64,000 nt of DNA from Lishizhenia sp. (GTDB lineage: Bacteria; Bacteroidota; Bacteroidia; Flavobacteriales_D; Crocinitomicaceae), in contig SKGS01000044.1 of assembly GCA_007117355.1 (NCBI GenBank), forward strand, positions 25,527-89,526, in the 5' to 3' direction. The notes under the pieces were generated by a model. That model did no database searches. It saw only the letters and a list, made by a program, of their open reading frames with translations, and was not told the DNA's origin. The position numbers were made by a program, and so were the translations under genes. This document shows, piece by piece, positions 27,225 through 36,844 of this stretch (the first letter of the stretch is position 1; the number at the start of each line of letters is the position of its first letter).

Positions 27225-29657
27225 GTGACTAGAACATATCACATAGTACGAATTGCGCTTTTATTATTAAGCGCAATTTTTTTACAACCTAGTTTTGGTT
27301 TTTCCCAAAGTAAGAATCCTTTGCAGTTAATTGAGGGCTCTGACGATATTCGACTTGATGGAAAAACAGGAAACTATATCGTACGTGGGAATGTTCGTTT
27401 AGTCCAAGATGGAACAAAAATGTTCTGTGACTCTGCTTATTACAACGCTAAAAAGCAAACCGTAAGAGCTTACGGTCATGTGCATATTAACAAAAATGAT
27501 TCACTTAACTTGTTTTGCGACTCGCTATATTACGAGACAGTTACAGAGTTTGCAAAACTTTGGGGAAATGTGCGAGTCAGAGATTTAGAATATAAGCTCA
27601 CAACAGACTCTTTGGATTTTTACGGAAATGAAAACAAAGGCGTGTATCGCAATAAAGGAAAAATAACGAGTATTCTTTCTCCAGAAACACTTACCAGTAA
27701 AGTTGGGTACTTTTATACGGATGAAAACCGTTTCTTTTTCAGGGGCGATGTTGTTTATACAAGTGAAGAAAACACCATAACAACTGACACTTTGAAGTAT
27801 GATGGTAATAGTAAAAGAGCTCACTTCTTTGGCCCAACAACAATTACAAATCCAGACGGAGTAATGTATTGCGAAAAAGGTTGGTACGACATGAGTCTTG
27901 AAGAAGGTGTTTTTCAGCACAATGCTTTTATAGACAGACCAAAAGAATACATTGAAGCAGACAGTTTGTATTATAATGGTAAAATCGGGAAATATATCGC
28001 AAAAGGAGAGGTGCTGTTACGAGACACCACTAATGCTATTGAATTTACAGGAGACTTTGCAAAAAGTAACGAAGAAGATCGTTTTGGTTTTATAACAGGT
28101 CATGCCCTAGCGAAACAATACGATGAAAAAAACGATACGCTTTACATTCATGCTGACACCTTATTTAACTTTCTTGACTCCCTAAATGAAAGCAGGTTGA
28201 TGTTGGCTTATTATGGTGTAAAATTATTTAAAACCGATATGCAAGGCGTTTGTGATTCCATGAGTTACGACAAAGAGCTAAGTGAAATGAATATGTATAT
28301 AAACCCTGTTTTATGGGCAAAGAATGCTCAACTTTCTGGAGACACGATTACTGTTTATCAAGAAAATAACGAAATCAAAAAAGCACGTGTTCGGTTAAGT
28401 GCTTTGGTAGTAACAGAAGTTGACACAGGAAAGTACTATAATCAAATATCTTCGAAATCTCTTACGGCTTATTTTGATAGCACGCAGATTCGTCGAGTTG
28501 ATATGCAAGGAAATGCAAAAACAGTTTATTTCATGGAAGATGAAAAGGATGAAGACACCATAATTGCTGTTGAACGAAGCGGAATGAACCGAATTTATGC
28601 ATCGGATATTTCTATGTATTTTGAAGGGGGAGATATTGAAGCTGCTACATACCGGGAGGCGCCAGATGGCAAAATGTATCCCATGGATCAGCTAAATGAA
28701 AGCGAGCAAAAAGTTGAAAACTTCAAATGGGATAACACTCGAAGACCCCTTTCTTGGCAAACAATGATTATGACCCCTGAAGAATTCAAAAAATGGGAGA
28801 TTAAAGAAGAAAAAAAGAAATCTTTGCGGAAGCTCAAGCCAATATTAAATACGGTTGCGGAAGAAGATATGCTTCTTTATTCAAAATGGATTAGTTTTTT
28901 CAAGGAACAAAACATTGATTTTTACTGTGATTCGCTCAAACCATTACTAGAGGATTCACTAAATATTTCGTTATATGACCTTGATTGCGTTTTAGATTCG
29001 TTAGAGCAGTTCACTAGAGCGCTAAATGAAACCACCTTGAAGATGCAACAAGAATTAATTACGAGCAAAAATGGGCACTTAGTGGACGATAGTTCTTCAG
29101 TTACTTTTGAATTTATTCTTGAGAGAAAAGATTCATTATTACAAACTGTTCATACGGATACTATTTTAGATAGCTTGCATACAGTTATTTCGGGTCAGTT
29201 TGTCGAATATACTACATTTATGAAAAAGCATTTCGATTTTTGGAAACAACCCAAGCCAATAGTGCTTGATTCAATTGCGAGTGACTCACTTAATCAAGTC
29301 GTTTCAGACACTATTCCAAGCGATACGCTTGTTAGCGAGCCAGCGTTGATAGATAGCATTCAAGTAAGTGAAATGACAGATTCTTTGGATATGAATAATT
29401 CTATTACAGAAACGATTGATTCTGTTAAAACCATCACTCCTAAAACACACCCTGTAGTTACTTTAATTGAACGGTGTGAAAGCTTTTTAGCAGACTCCCT
29501 TTTGAGTGAGGTCGTAATAGTTGAATTACTCATAGAACTTGAACGCTTTGCGTTAGAGATAAGAAATTTAGAGCGTTTTTTGATACTTCAAATTAATAGA
29601 AATGCTGTTCTTCGAAAACAGTTAAATGATAGAGCGGAAAACAGCGAGAGAGACTAA
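27225..29657 (+). CDS. OstA-like (LptA/LptD-N-type) protein with long C-terminal extension
   Basis: 810 residues from a GTG that abuts the purA stop. Signal peptide 1-26. Residues 30-400 contain repeated OstA-type beta-jellyroll segments of the form D-S-L-Y-Y-x-x-x-x-x-x-x-x-x-G-x-V (for example MFCDSAYYNAKKQTVRAYG and IEADSLYYNGKIGKYIAKG), matching periplasmic LPS-transport LptA-like proteins of Bacteroidota. A mostly helical, acidic C-terminal half (about 480-810) is unlike canonical LptA. It is likely involved in LPS or lipid transport to the outer membrane. Genomic coupling to purA and fur is probably historical. Confidence 0.8.
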   Translation: MTRTYHIVRIALLLLSAIFLQPSFGFSQSKNPLQLIEGSDDIRLDGKTGNYIVRGNVRLVQDGTKMFCDSAYYNAKKQTVRAYGHVHINKNDSLNLFCDSLYYETVTEFAKLWGNVRVRDLEYKLTTDSLDFYGNENKGVYRNKGKITSILSPETLTSKVGYFYTDENRFFFRGDVVYTSEENTITTDTLKYDGNSKRAHFFGPTTITNPDGVMYCEKGWYDMSLEEGVFQHNAFIDRPKEYIEADSLYYNGKIGKYIAKGEVLLRDTTNAIEFTGDFAKSNEEDRFGFITGHALAKQYDEKNDTLYIHADTLFNFLDSLNESRLMLAYYGVKLFKTDMQGVCDSMSYDKELSEMNMYINPVLWAKNAQLSGDTITVYQENNEIKKARVRLSALVVTEVDTGKYYNQISSKSLTAYFDSTQIRRVDMQGNAKTVYFMEDEKDEDTIIAVERSGMNRIYASDISMYFEGGDIEAATYREAPDGKMYPMDQLNESEQKVENFKWDNTRRPLSWQTMIMTPEEFKKWEIKEEKKKSLRKLKPILNTVAEEDMLLYSKWISFFKEQNIDFYCDSLKPLLEDSLNISLYDLDCVLDSLEQFTRALNETTLKMQQELITSKNGHLVDDSSSVTFEFILERKDSLLQTVHTDTILDSLHTVISGQFVEYTTFMKKHFDFWKQPKPIVLDSIASDSLNQVVSDTIPSDTLVSEPALIDSIQVSEMTDSLDMNNSITETIDSVKTITPKTHPVVTLIERCESFLADSLLSEVVIVELLIELERFALEIRNLERFLILQINRNAVLRKQLNDRAENSERD

Positions 29658-29740
29658 ATCTGTGAAAACGTATAATTTGTGCAATTAAACTTTTCTTTAG
29701 ACTGATTCTATTCTATATAAATCGCTAAACAATCCGTGTT

Positions 29741-29756
29741 TAATTTTGTAAATTTG
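29741..29756 (+). promoter_or_regulatory. Tandem -7 boxes upstream of ferritin
   Basis: TAATTTTG (29741-29748) and TAAATTTG (29749-29756) both match TAnnTTTG exactly, and lie 16-31 bases before the ferritin ATG. A purine-rich AAGGAAAAA precedes the start. No matching -33 box was seen for either. Confidence 0.45.
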
Positions 29757-29771
29757 TAAAAAGGAAAAATT

Positions 29772-30290
29772 ATGAAAGCAAGAATAGAAGAAGCGTTAAA
29801 CGAACAAATTAAGAAAGAAGCATCATCAAGCCATTTTTACTTATCAATGGCTTCTTGGGCAGAAACTAAAGGATTAAACGGTACAGCAAAGTTTTTATAT
29901 CAACATAGTGATGAAGAGCGTTTTCACATGCTTAAACTTGTTAAGTTTGTGAATGAAAGAGGAGGAAAAGCTGATATTCCATCGGTTGATAAGCCACAAA
30001 AAAGTTTTGAAAGCTTAGAGAATATATTTGAACTTTTATTGGAGCATGAAATGCAAGTTACAGAAAGCATCAATAATTTGGTGGACATCTGTCTTCAAGA
30101 AAAGGACTATACAACCCATAATTTTATACAGTGGTATGTATCCGAGCAGTTAGAAGAGGAAGCACTTGCCCGAACAATTCTGGATAAGTTGAAAATGATT
30201 GGGACAGATAAAGGTGGTCTTTATCTATTTGACAGAGATCTAGAAAACTCTGCTATTTCCCCTGATCCAGCGGCAGAGCAACAAGCATAA
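29772..30290 (+). CDS. Non-heme ferritin
   Basis: 172 residues, four-helix bundle, cytoplasmic iron storage as a 24-mer with a ferroxidase centre. Ferroxidase residues are present: Glu16, Glu49 and His52 (DEERFH), Glu93 (EHEM) and Glu/Gln in SEQLEEEA near 125-130. Length and the ALNEQIKKEASSSHFYLSMA start match bacterial FtnA-type ferritins. No heme-ligand Met in the B-helix, so not a bacterioferritin. Promoter boxes sit close upstream. It is followed after 8 bases by the receptor-cyclase gene on the same strand, which may be read from the same message. Confidence 0.95.
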   Translation: MKARIEEALNEQIKKEASSSHFYLSMASWAETKGLNGTAKFLYQHSDEERFHMLKLVKFVNERGGKADIPSVDKPQKSFESLENIFELLLEHEMQVTESINNLVDICLQEKDYTTHNFIQWYVSEQLEEEALARTILDKLKMIGTDKGGLYLFDRDLENSAISPDPAAEQQA

Positions 30291-30298
30291 AACGAAAG

Positions 30299-33200
30299 AT
30301 GCGTTTGCATAGAAATACACTGTTAGTAATAACTTTGATTATATGGTCTTGTGTAAGTTTTACGCAAGACCATATTCAGTTTAAAAGCTATACTATCAAT
30401 GATGGTCTCTCACAAAGTGTAATTTCAAGTGTAGCGCAAGATGATTTAGGTGCTTTATGGATAGGAACACAAGATGGAATAAATAGGTTCAACGGAAAAG
30501 AATTTGATGTTTTCACTACTGATGCTTTTGAGGGAATTGCAAATGAATACATCTTTGACGTTAAGAAAGATAGCGATGGCAAGGTTTGGTTTGGAACAAA
30601 TAAAGGTTTAGTTAGCTATGACCCAAAACTAGAATCATTTAACTCTTATTTTAACACCATTAATAATCAGAATGCTTTTCGGTCAATTGGGATTGATAGA
30701 GTGGGAACAATTTGGGCTGGAACGCTATCTGGTTCGCTTGTAACGTTCAACCCAAAAACAGAAACTTTTAATTTAATTGAAGAAATTAATTCTAAATCGG
30801 CTATTATATCCGTTTTCTGTGACTATAATACCATAATAGTAGCAACGGAATATGACGGTGTGTTTTCTTTCAATAGTTCCACTAAAGAGTACCAAAACTA
30901 CTCCATTAACCCTTTGTCAAACGCAGAGATTATTGTAAACAAACTATTAAAATCACCAAACGAGGGAATTGTTTTACTTACCTCTCTTGGCGTTTTTGAA
31001 TTAGATAAAGAGAGCAAAGAGTTTCGCCCTTCGAAATCGAACTTCTTTTTACCTTTCCAACAAATTAGTATTACAGATTTACTATTCATTCCAGATGACA
31101 GGTACTTTGTGGCTTCTGAAAATAAAGGGCTTTATCAAGTATTAATTTTAGAAGATTCATTAGATGTAATCAACCATACTGCCGATCACTTTCAAAAAGG
31201 GGCACTCAGCTCAGACAGAATAAACTCGTTATATCAAGATAAGAAAGGAGTTGTTTGGATAAGTACACAAAGGGGATTAAATAGTTTTGACCCTAATAGT
31301 GAGGGTTTTAAAGGAGTTGGTTTTTCAGTAAATCTTGACAAAGGACTTCCAACGAAAAACGTTTGGCGGTTTAGAGAAGATTCTTCAGGTAACTACTTAT
31401 TTATTGCTGGTGACCACGGTATAACAAGGTTTAATAGAAAAACACATTACTATGAACATTTCTATCGGATATCAGGAAGTAACAATGAAGATATTACCAC
31501 TCTTGACATGCACGTCATATCTAAAAACAAACTTATTGTTGCTTGTTTTGACGGTTTATTCGAATTAACGATAGACAGGGAAAACCCAAAAAATCACAAC
31601 TATCGACCACTCATTAACTACACAAACAAAGAAAGAGATTTTGAAAAAACATACTCCATATTGCCGTACAAAAAAGAAAACACATTTCTTGTTGGTACAA
31701 AAGCTGGGGTAATACTATATAATCACAATTCAGGAAAAGTAACCTTTTTTAAAAGTGATGATAAACATCAAAACTGGTTGGGCTCAGGGCCTGTTCGCTA
31801 TATGTTTAAAACATCAGAAAACCGATTTTTTTTATGCCCGAGCACAGGCGGAATATTTGAATTCATTGAAACGCAAGAAGGGTTTCAAATCGAACTGTCA
31901 AGTTTGTTTCGCAAAGTTTCTGAAAAATCAAATGATTACATTACAAGTAGTTACGAGACTAAAGAAGGTGCTTTTTGGTTTGGAACGATGGGTGATGGAT
32001 TGTATTTCTTCAATCCTTTAGAAAATGAAATAAAACACTATAACAAGCAAAGTGGATTGCCAAACAATGTAATTTATGGCGTTCAGAAATCTCCAAAAGA
32101 TCCAATCTTGTGGTTATCAACGAACAGAGGATTGGTTAAATATAGAATTTCACAAGAACGATTTACTAATTTTTCTGAGGCAGATGGACTTAAAAGCGAT
32201 GAGTTGAATTTTGGAGCCTTATTTCAGTCACTTAAAGGTAACCTATACATTGGCGGGATTATGGGTTACAACTTTTTTAATCCTGCTGAGTCACTCACCA
32301 AAACTTCGAAACTAAACGTTTTCTTCTCAAAGCTGGAGGTGGATAATGAGGAGATAAGACCAAATCAAAAAAATAGTTTTATTGAAACGAGCATAGCGTT
32401 TACGAATTCAATAGCTCTACCTTATACTAAAAGGAACATCAATTTACATTTCTATGCAGATGATTTGAGCAACCCTGACCGTATTGAATACCGCTTCACG
32501 TTAAAAGGAAGTTCAGAAGTGGATGAATTTTTGGGTGCTACCAATCAACTGCGTTTTACAAGTTTAGCTCCTGGAAAATATACCCTACACGTTTACGCTC
32601 GTCACTTCAATGGAGAATGGACCATCAACCCAGCAAAATTAACGATAACTATTGAGAGTCCGTTTTGGCTTTCGTGGTGGTTTTATGTTATTATAACAGG
32701 TGTAGTTGCTCTAATGGTATTAATAATTGTAAAACGCAGCATTGAGAAAGAACGAAGGCAACAAGTGAAACTAGAGTTGAAAATTGCAGAGAGAACCAGA
32801 GAAATCAGAGAGAAATCGCTTCAAATTGAGCGTCAAAAAGAACGGTTAGAAAAGCAAAAAGTAGCCCTTGAAATGGAAAAAGAGAAGTCAGAGAGGCTAC
32901 TGAACAATATTCTTCCTGAAGACACTGCAACACAACTAAAAAAAGACGGTCGTTCTGCCGCTAGAGACTTTAGTTTAGTCACGGTTATGTTTACCGATTT
33001 CGTTGGTTTCACACAAGTAGCGGAAAAAATGAATGCAAAAGACTTGGTTGCAATTCTCGACCGCTTTTTCCGTAAATTTGATGAAATCATTGATGCCTAT
33101 GATTTAGAAAAAATCAAAACGATTGGCGATTCTTACATGTGTGCTGGTGGTGTTCCAATTAGAAGCAAAACAAACCCAATTAATACCGTATTAGCTGCAA

Positions 33201-34195
33201 TTCAGATCCAGGAATACATGCGTGAAAGAGAAGCTGAGGCAATAAAAAATGGCGAAATAGTTTGGAAATTACGCATCGGAATTAATACTGGGCCAGTTTC
33301 TGCTGGCGTGATAGGAAGCAAACGTTATGCTTATGATATTTGGGGTAGAACAGTTAACAGAGCACAACGAATGGAGCAAATGTGCACACCTGGTAGTATT
33401 GCTATTTCTGAAGATACATACGAACACGTACAGCCGTATTTTGAGTTTGTGAATAAAGGAAAAGTGCAAACGAAAAGCGGACTAAAAATACACATGCTTG
33501 AGGTTACCTCAATTAAAAAGGAATTGTCTGTAAATGGGGAAGGTGTTCTATCAAATGATGCATTTCACAAACTTGTTCAGCTTCATGTTTTTAGTAAAAT
33601 CAATTATTCGAAGGCTGAACGATATATAATGCACAAGCTACAAAAAGAACTGAGCAAAAAACTCCATTATCACAGTATTTGGCACACCAAGGATGTTACG
33701 CGTCAAGTAGAAAGAATTGCCTTAGGTGAAGGGATAACAGATGAAGATTTATTTTTATTGAAAACAGCTGCATCTTACCACGATGCTGGATTTATCACTC
33801 AGTATGAGAAAAACGAACCAGTTGGAGCTCAATTAGCGCAAGAAATACTGCCTAACTTTGGTTATACCCAAGACCATATTGACCGAATTAAAGAGTTAAT
33901 TTATGCCACACAGGTACCTCATCAACCGAAAAATAAACTAGAGGAAATCATTTGTGACGCCGACTTAGATTATTTGGGTAGAGATGATTTTCATGAAATA
34001 GCAGATAAACTGCGCGTTGAATTGCGTGAACACGGAAAACTTAACAGCGACCGAAAATGGGATGAAACACAAGTAAGCTTTTTAACGCAGCATCGCTATT
34101 TCACTCGAACATCGATACAAACCAGAAGAATGAAAAAAACGCAAAATTTAGCGGAAATTAAAAAGCGGTTAGAAGAGAATAATTATAAGGATTAG
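30299..34195 (+). CDS. Propeller receptor fused to adenylate cyclase and HD phosphohydrolase domains
   Basis: 1298 residues. Signal peptide (1-23); periplasmic two-component-type beta-propeller (about 30-700, repeats such as GALWIGTQDGINRF and GVVWISTQRGLNSF); Y_Y_Y domain (about 710-785); one transmembrane helix (about 789-812); a coiled coil (about 815-880); a class III nucleotide cyclase domain (about 885-1070); and a C-terminal HD domain (about 1110-1275). Cyclase residues are complete: Asp near 900 in FTDFVGF, KTIGDSYM with Lys, YDIWG with Asp and VNRAQRM, which is the Lys/Asp pair of adenylate rather than guanylate cyclases. The HD metal ligands are visible in HTKD, YHDAGF and CDADLDYLG. 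It likely senses an extracellular glycan or other ligand and makes cAMP; the HD role is inferred. Confidence 0.9.
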   Translation: MRLHRNTLLVITLIIWSCVSFTQDHIQFKSYTINDGLSQSVISSVAQDDLGALWIGTQDGINRFNGKEFDVFTTDAFEGIANEYIFDVKKDSDGKVWFGTNKGLVSYDPKLESFNSYFNTINNQNAFRSIGIDRVGTIWAGTLSGSLVTFNPKTETFNLIEEINSKSAIISVFCDYNTIIVATEYDGVFSFNSSTKEYQNYSINPLSNAEIIVNKLLKSPNEGIVLLTSLGVFELDKESKEFRPSKSNFFLPFQQISITDLLFIPDDRYFVASENKGLYQVLILEDSLDVINHTADHFQKGALSSDRINSLYQDKKGVVWISTQRGLNSFDPNSEGFKGVGFSVNLDKGLPTKNVWRFREDSSGNYLFIAGDHGITRFNRKTHYYEHFYRISGSNNEDITTLDMHVISKNKLIVACFDGLFELTIDRENPKNHNYRPLINYTNKERDFEKTYSILPYKKENTFLVGTKAGVILYNHNSGKVTFFKSDDKHQNWLGSGPVRYMFKTSENRFFLCPSTGGIFEFIETQEGFQIELSSLFRKVSEKSNDYITSSYETKEGAFWFGTMGDGLYFFNPLENEIKHYNKQSGLPNNVIYGVQKSPKDPILWLSTNRGLVKYRISQERFTNFSEADGLKSDELNFGALFQSLKGNLYIGGIMGYNFFNPAESLTKTSKLNVFFSKLEVDNEEIRPNQKNSFIETSIAFTNSIALPYTKRNINLHFYADDLSNPDRIEYRFTLKGSSEVDEFLGATNQLRFTSLAPGKYTLHVYARHFNGEWTINPAKLTITIESPFWLSWWFYVIITGVVALMVLIIVKRSIEKERRQQVKLELKIAERTREIREKSLQIERQKERLEKQKVALEMEKEKSERLLNNILPEDTATQLKKDGRSAARDFSLVTVMFTDFVGFTQVAEKMNAKDLVAILDRFFRKFDEIIDAYDLEKIKTIGDSYMCAGGVPIRSKTNPINTVLAAIQIQEYMREREAEAIKNGEIVWKLRIGINTGPVSAGVIGSKRYAYDIWGRTVNRAQRMEQMCTPGSIAISEDTYEHVQPYFEFVNKGKVQTKSGLKIHMLEVTSIKKELSVNGEGVLSNDAFHKLVQLHVFSKINYSKAERYIMHKLQKELSKKLHYHSIWHTKDVTRQVERIALGEGITDEDLFLLKTAASYHDAGFITQYEKNEPVGAQLAQEILPNFGYTQDHIDRIKELIYATQVPHQPKNKLEEIICDADLDYLGRDDFHEIADKLRVELREHGKLNSDRKWDETQVSFLTQHRYFTRTSIQTRRMKKTQNLAEIKKRLEENNYKD

Positions 34196-34218
34196 CAATT
34201 ATAAGATCGAATTAATTT

Positions 34219-35892
34219 TCACTGAACATAAACTTTTCGTTTGACATCTATCACAACAGCTCTGTTTTTTGCATGCTCTTTTTCTTTGCACCCATCATTA
34301 CAATCATATAAGGGGTCGTTTTTTCCTTTTGACGTTAATTGAATTTGAGTATTCGAAACACCAATAGAAAGGAGTTTGTCTTTAACAGATTGAGCACGTT
34401 TTAAACCTAATTTATAATTATACTTCGTTGGCCCTCTATTATCAGTATGACCGGTAAGAATTATTTCATAATCCTGATTATCTGACAAAAAAGCAATCAT
34501 TTCTCTTACCTCCTTTGAATTTTCTTTCAACTTGAATTTGTCAAAGTCAAAATATACAATAAACTTTTCCCATTTATCGAAAAACTCCTGAATTTTTTTG
34601 TTCTTTTCTTTTTCCTCTTCAGTAAGCTCTTTTTCCTCATAAGCAACGAATTCACCAAACTTAATTCCAAAAATGTTATCGTCTTCAAAATCAGAAAACC
34701 TGTTTGTGCTATAAATTGCAGAATCTAGTTGCATATTATAATAAAATGAAAAATCGTCTTTAGGGCTATTTATCGGTGCTAACCAATGTACAATATCCTC
34801 AAACTTGCCATTCTTGAAAAACGCAGTGTAAATATCTAAGCCTCCGTAACCTACTCTGCCATTTGATGCAAAAGACATTAAGGTGTCAGAAATAAAAAGC
34901 GGATACATTTCATCCTCATCTGTATTAATTGAACTTATCGCTTGTGGTTCAGACCATTCATCTCCAACACTGTAGGTTGCCATTAAATTTGATGTGCCTA
35001 GGTTTTCATCCATTTGTGCAAAAACCACCAAATTTCCTTTTGGATGATATGTAGGCATGTTCACACTTACTTTAGTATGTTTGGTTGGCTGCCATTCGTC
35101 GGTTAACATAAAAGTTAGAGAGCTTGGGTTAAATGAGGCTTCAAAAATTCGTTGAATTTGTTCATTTGAAGATTTAGCCAAAGGGTTAGAAATAGCAACT
35201 AAAGCAAGGTCTTTAGTTGGATGAATTGAAATTGCCGACACAGACAGATGTGTTTCTAAATTGGAGAATATCATAGGTTTAAGAGAGTCTTTTTCCAAAA
35301 GATATGGTCGTAAAACAAAAAACTCAGCTTGTTGGGTTTCATTTTTGGCTAGCACTCGTTTTTTTGCATCTAATCCAATTTCTTGTAAAACAACGAGTCC
35401 ATGTGCCGACTGATGGCATATTATAGTAGCTTTATTTTGATTAAACCAAAAAGGAATATTTTCTTTTACTATTAAACTTCCCCAAGTAAATGCTTCTAGA
35501 CAAGATAGTTTATACATGGTCATATCTATACTTCCATCTGTTTTTTCAAACTTTTCATACCATTCGAGAGCACTTTCATAAAAGCCCAACGCTCTATCTA
35601 CCTCACCCTTGATAAAAAAGAAATAAGGCTCAATTTCATTTGAATTCAGTAGCCATTCCAAAGGTTCTTTGGCAGCAGGGAAATTGCCGATTACATAATT
35701 GGAGTAAATAAGTTGCTTTCGCTCATCCGAATTCATTGATGTCGGAGTTTCTTCCCAAGCTTGGTTTAGTATTTCAGCGGCTTTATGGTATTCAAATCTT
35801 TGGAAATAATTATTAGCAAGTTCTAAATCAGATTGACAAAAAACCCAACTAAAAACAAACAATAAGACACAAGATAAGAATAACTTAATCAT
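34219..35892 (-). CDS. TPR-OmpA envelope protein of the SprF module
   Basis: 557 residues. Signal peptide (1-19, ending near FVFSWVFCQ), an N-terminal TPR-like helical region (about 22-130), a PD40/WD40-like beta-propeller portion (about 190-410, with SFASNGRVGYGGLDIY), and a C-terminal OmpA domain (about 445-555) containing YFDFDKFKLKENS, TGHTDNRGP and NRAVVI, which bind peptidoglycan. This TPR-PD40-OmpA order matches PorE-type and SprF-associated OmpA proteins of the type IX system. It is the last gene of an 18-kb operon and overlaps the SprF-type gene by four bases (ATGA). It probably anchors the complex to peptidoglycan. Confidence 0.88.
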   Translation of the reverse strand: MIKLFLSCVLLFVFSWVFCQSDLELANNYFQRFEYHKAAEILNQAWEETPTSMNSDERKQLIYSNYVIGNFPAAKEPLEWLLNSNEIEPYFFFIKGEVDRALGFYESALEWYEKFEKTDGSIDMTMYKLSCLEAFTWGSLIVKENIPFWFNQNKATIICHQSAHGLVVLQEIGLDAKKRVLAKNETQQAEFFVLRPYLLEKDSLKPMIFSNLETHLSVSAISIHPTKDLALVAISNPLAKSSNEQIQRIFEASFNPSSLTFMLTDEWQPTKHTKVSVNMPTYHPKGNLVVFAQMDENLGTSNLMATYSVGDEWSEPQAISSINTDEDEMYPLFISDTLMSFASNGRVGYGGLDIYTAFFKNGKFEDIVHWLAPINSPKDDFSFYYNMQLDSAIYSTNRFSDFEDDNIFGIKFGEFVAYEEKELTEEEKEKNKKIQEFFDKWEKFIVYFDFDKFKLKENSKEVREMIAFLSDNQDYEIILTGHTDNRGPTKYNYKLGLKRAQSVKDKLLSIGVSNTQIQLTSKGKNDPLYDCNDGCKEKEHAKNRAVVIDVKRKVYVQ

Positions 35893-36842
35893 ATTTTGGG
35901 AGAATAAATTCTATTTCGTTTTAACCAAGGAACGTCTATAGTTTGACTATTTTTAGGGAAAATTTGAATTTCAACAAAAACCTCGTGAGAACCTGTAGCG
36001 TGATTCATTAGTTCAGAACGAGTAAAATCATAAGCGTAGCCCACTTTTAGTGCACCAAGTTGAATCCCCCCCAGAAAAACAATTGCATCCTGATGACGAT
36101 AAGATGCTCCTAGCCACATTAAGTCTTTGATTATTAGCAGCCCTGTTGCATCTACTTGATAGTTCAATGTTTCAATAGCTTGACCAAGAGCCATTGCCCT
36201 AAACTTGAAGTTATTTCCAATGTTAAATGTATATCCTCCAGCAACATAATATGTTCTCACAAGCGGATTGTAAACTATTTCATCGAAACGATATAAGTCT
36301 TTGCGTGATTCAACCAAATTATGTGCAGATATTCCAAAAAATGCTTTATTCGTGTTGTAGTAATATAATCCCGCATTTAAATCTGGAACCATTTGATTGT
36401 TAAAACCTCTTGCAACTGCTGGGTCATCTGGTAAATATGTATTTATCTTATTTACATCAATAGTATTTTGAGATAAGGACATGCTCAAGCCCATTCCTAA
36501 TCTGTTTTTATCCTCTTTATCTAAACGAAGGTGATAACTTGTGTTAATTTGGATTCCGGACCTTCTGCTTGGGCCAGCCACATCGTTGTAAAGCACACCA
36601 CCAATTCCCATCCTTTTTCCTGCATATCCGTGAGCCGTAACGGTCTGCATGGTTGGTGCATCGGCTAATCCAGCCCATTGTCTTCGGAAACTGGTATGAA
36701 TGGGAATGTATTCTTTTGATCCTGCTGCCGCTGGGTTTATTATCGTCTCATTGAATAAGTACAATGAGTTTAGTGTTAATTGTTGTGTGTATCCAAACAC
36801 AGCAACAAAAAACAGACCAGTTAACAATAGTATATTCTTCAT
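35889..36842 (-). CDS. PorP/SprF-family type IX secretion outer-membrane protein
   Basis: 317 residues. Signal peptide (1-19) then a beta-barrel of the PorP/SprF type with the diagnostic N-terminal sequence NETIINPAAAGS and FRRQWAGL at about 51-60. Strands such as GMGLSMSLSQN and GGIQLGALKVGYAYDF follow and the C-terminus ends FVEIQIF. In Flavobacterium johnsoniae the sprF product is needed to export the adhesin SprB encoded upstream. The same arrangement here, directly after two SprB-type genes and before an OmpA gene, supports the same job for these adhesins. Confidence 0.93.
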   Translation of the reverse strand: MKNILLLTGLFFVAVFGYTQQLTLNSLYLFNETIINPAAAGSKEYIPIHTSFRRQWAGLADAPTMQTVTAHGYAGKRMGIGGVLYNDVAGPSRRSGIQINTSYHLRLDKEDKNRLGMGLSMSLSQNTIDVNKINTYLPDDPAVARGFNNQMVPDLNAGLYYYNTNKAFFGISAHNLVESRKDLYRFDEIVYNPLVRTYYVAGGYTFNIGNNFKFRAMALGQAIETLNYQVDATGLLIIKDLMWLGASYRHQDAIVFLGGIQLGALKVGYAYDFTRSELMNHATGSHEVFVEIQIFPKNSQTIDVPWLKRNRIYSPKI

Positions 36843-36844
36843 AA

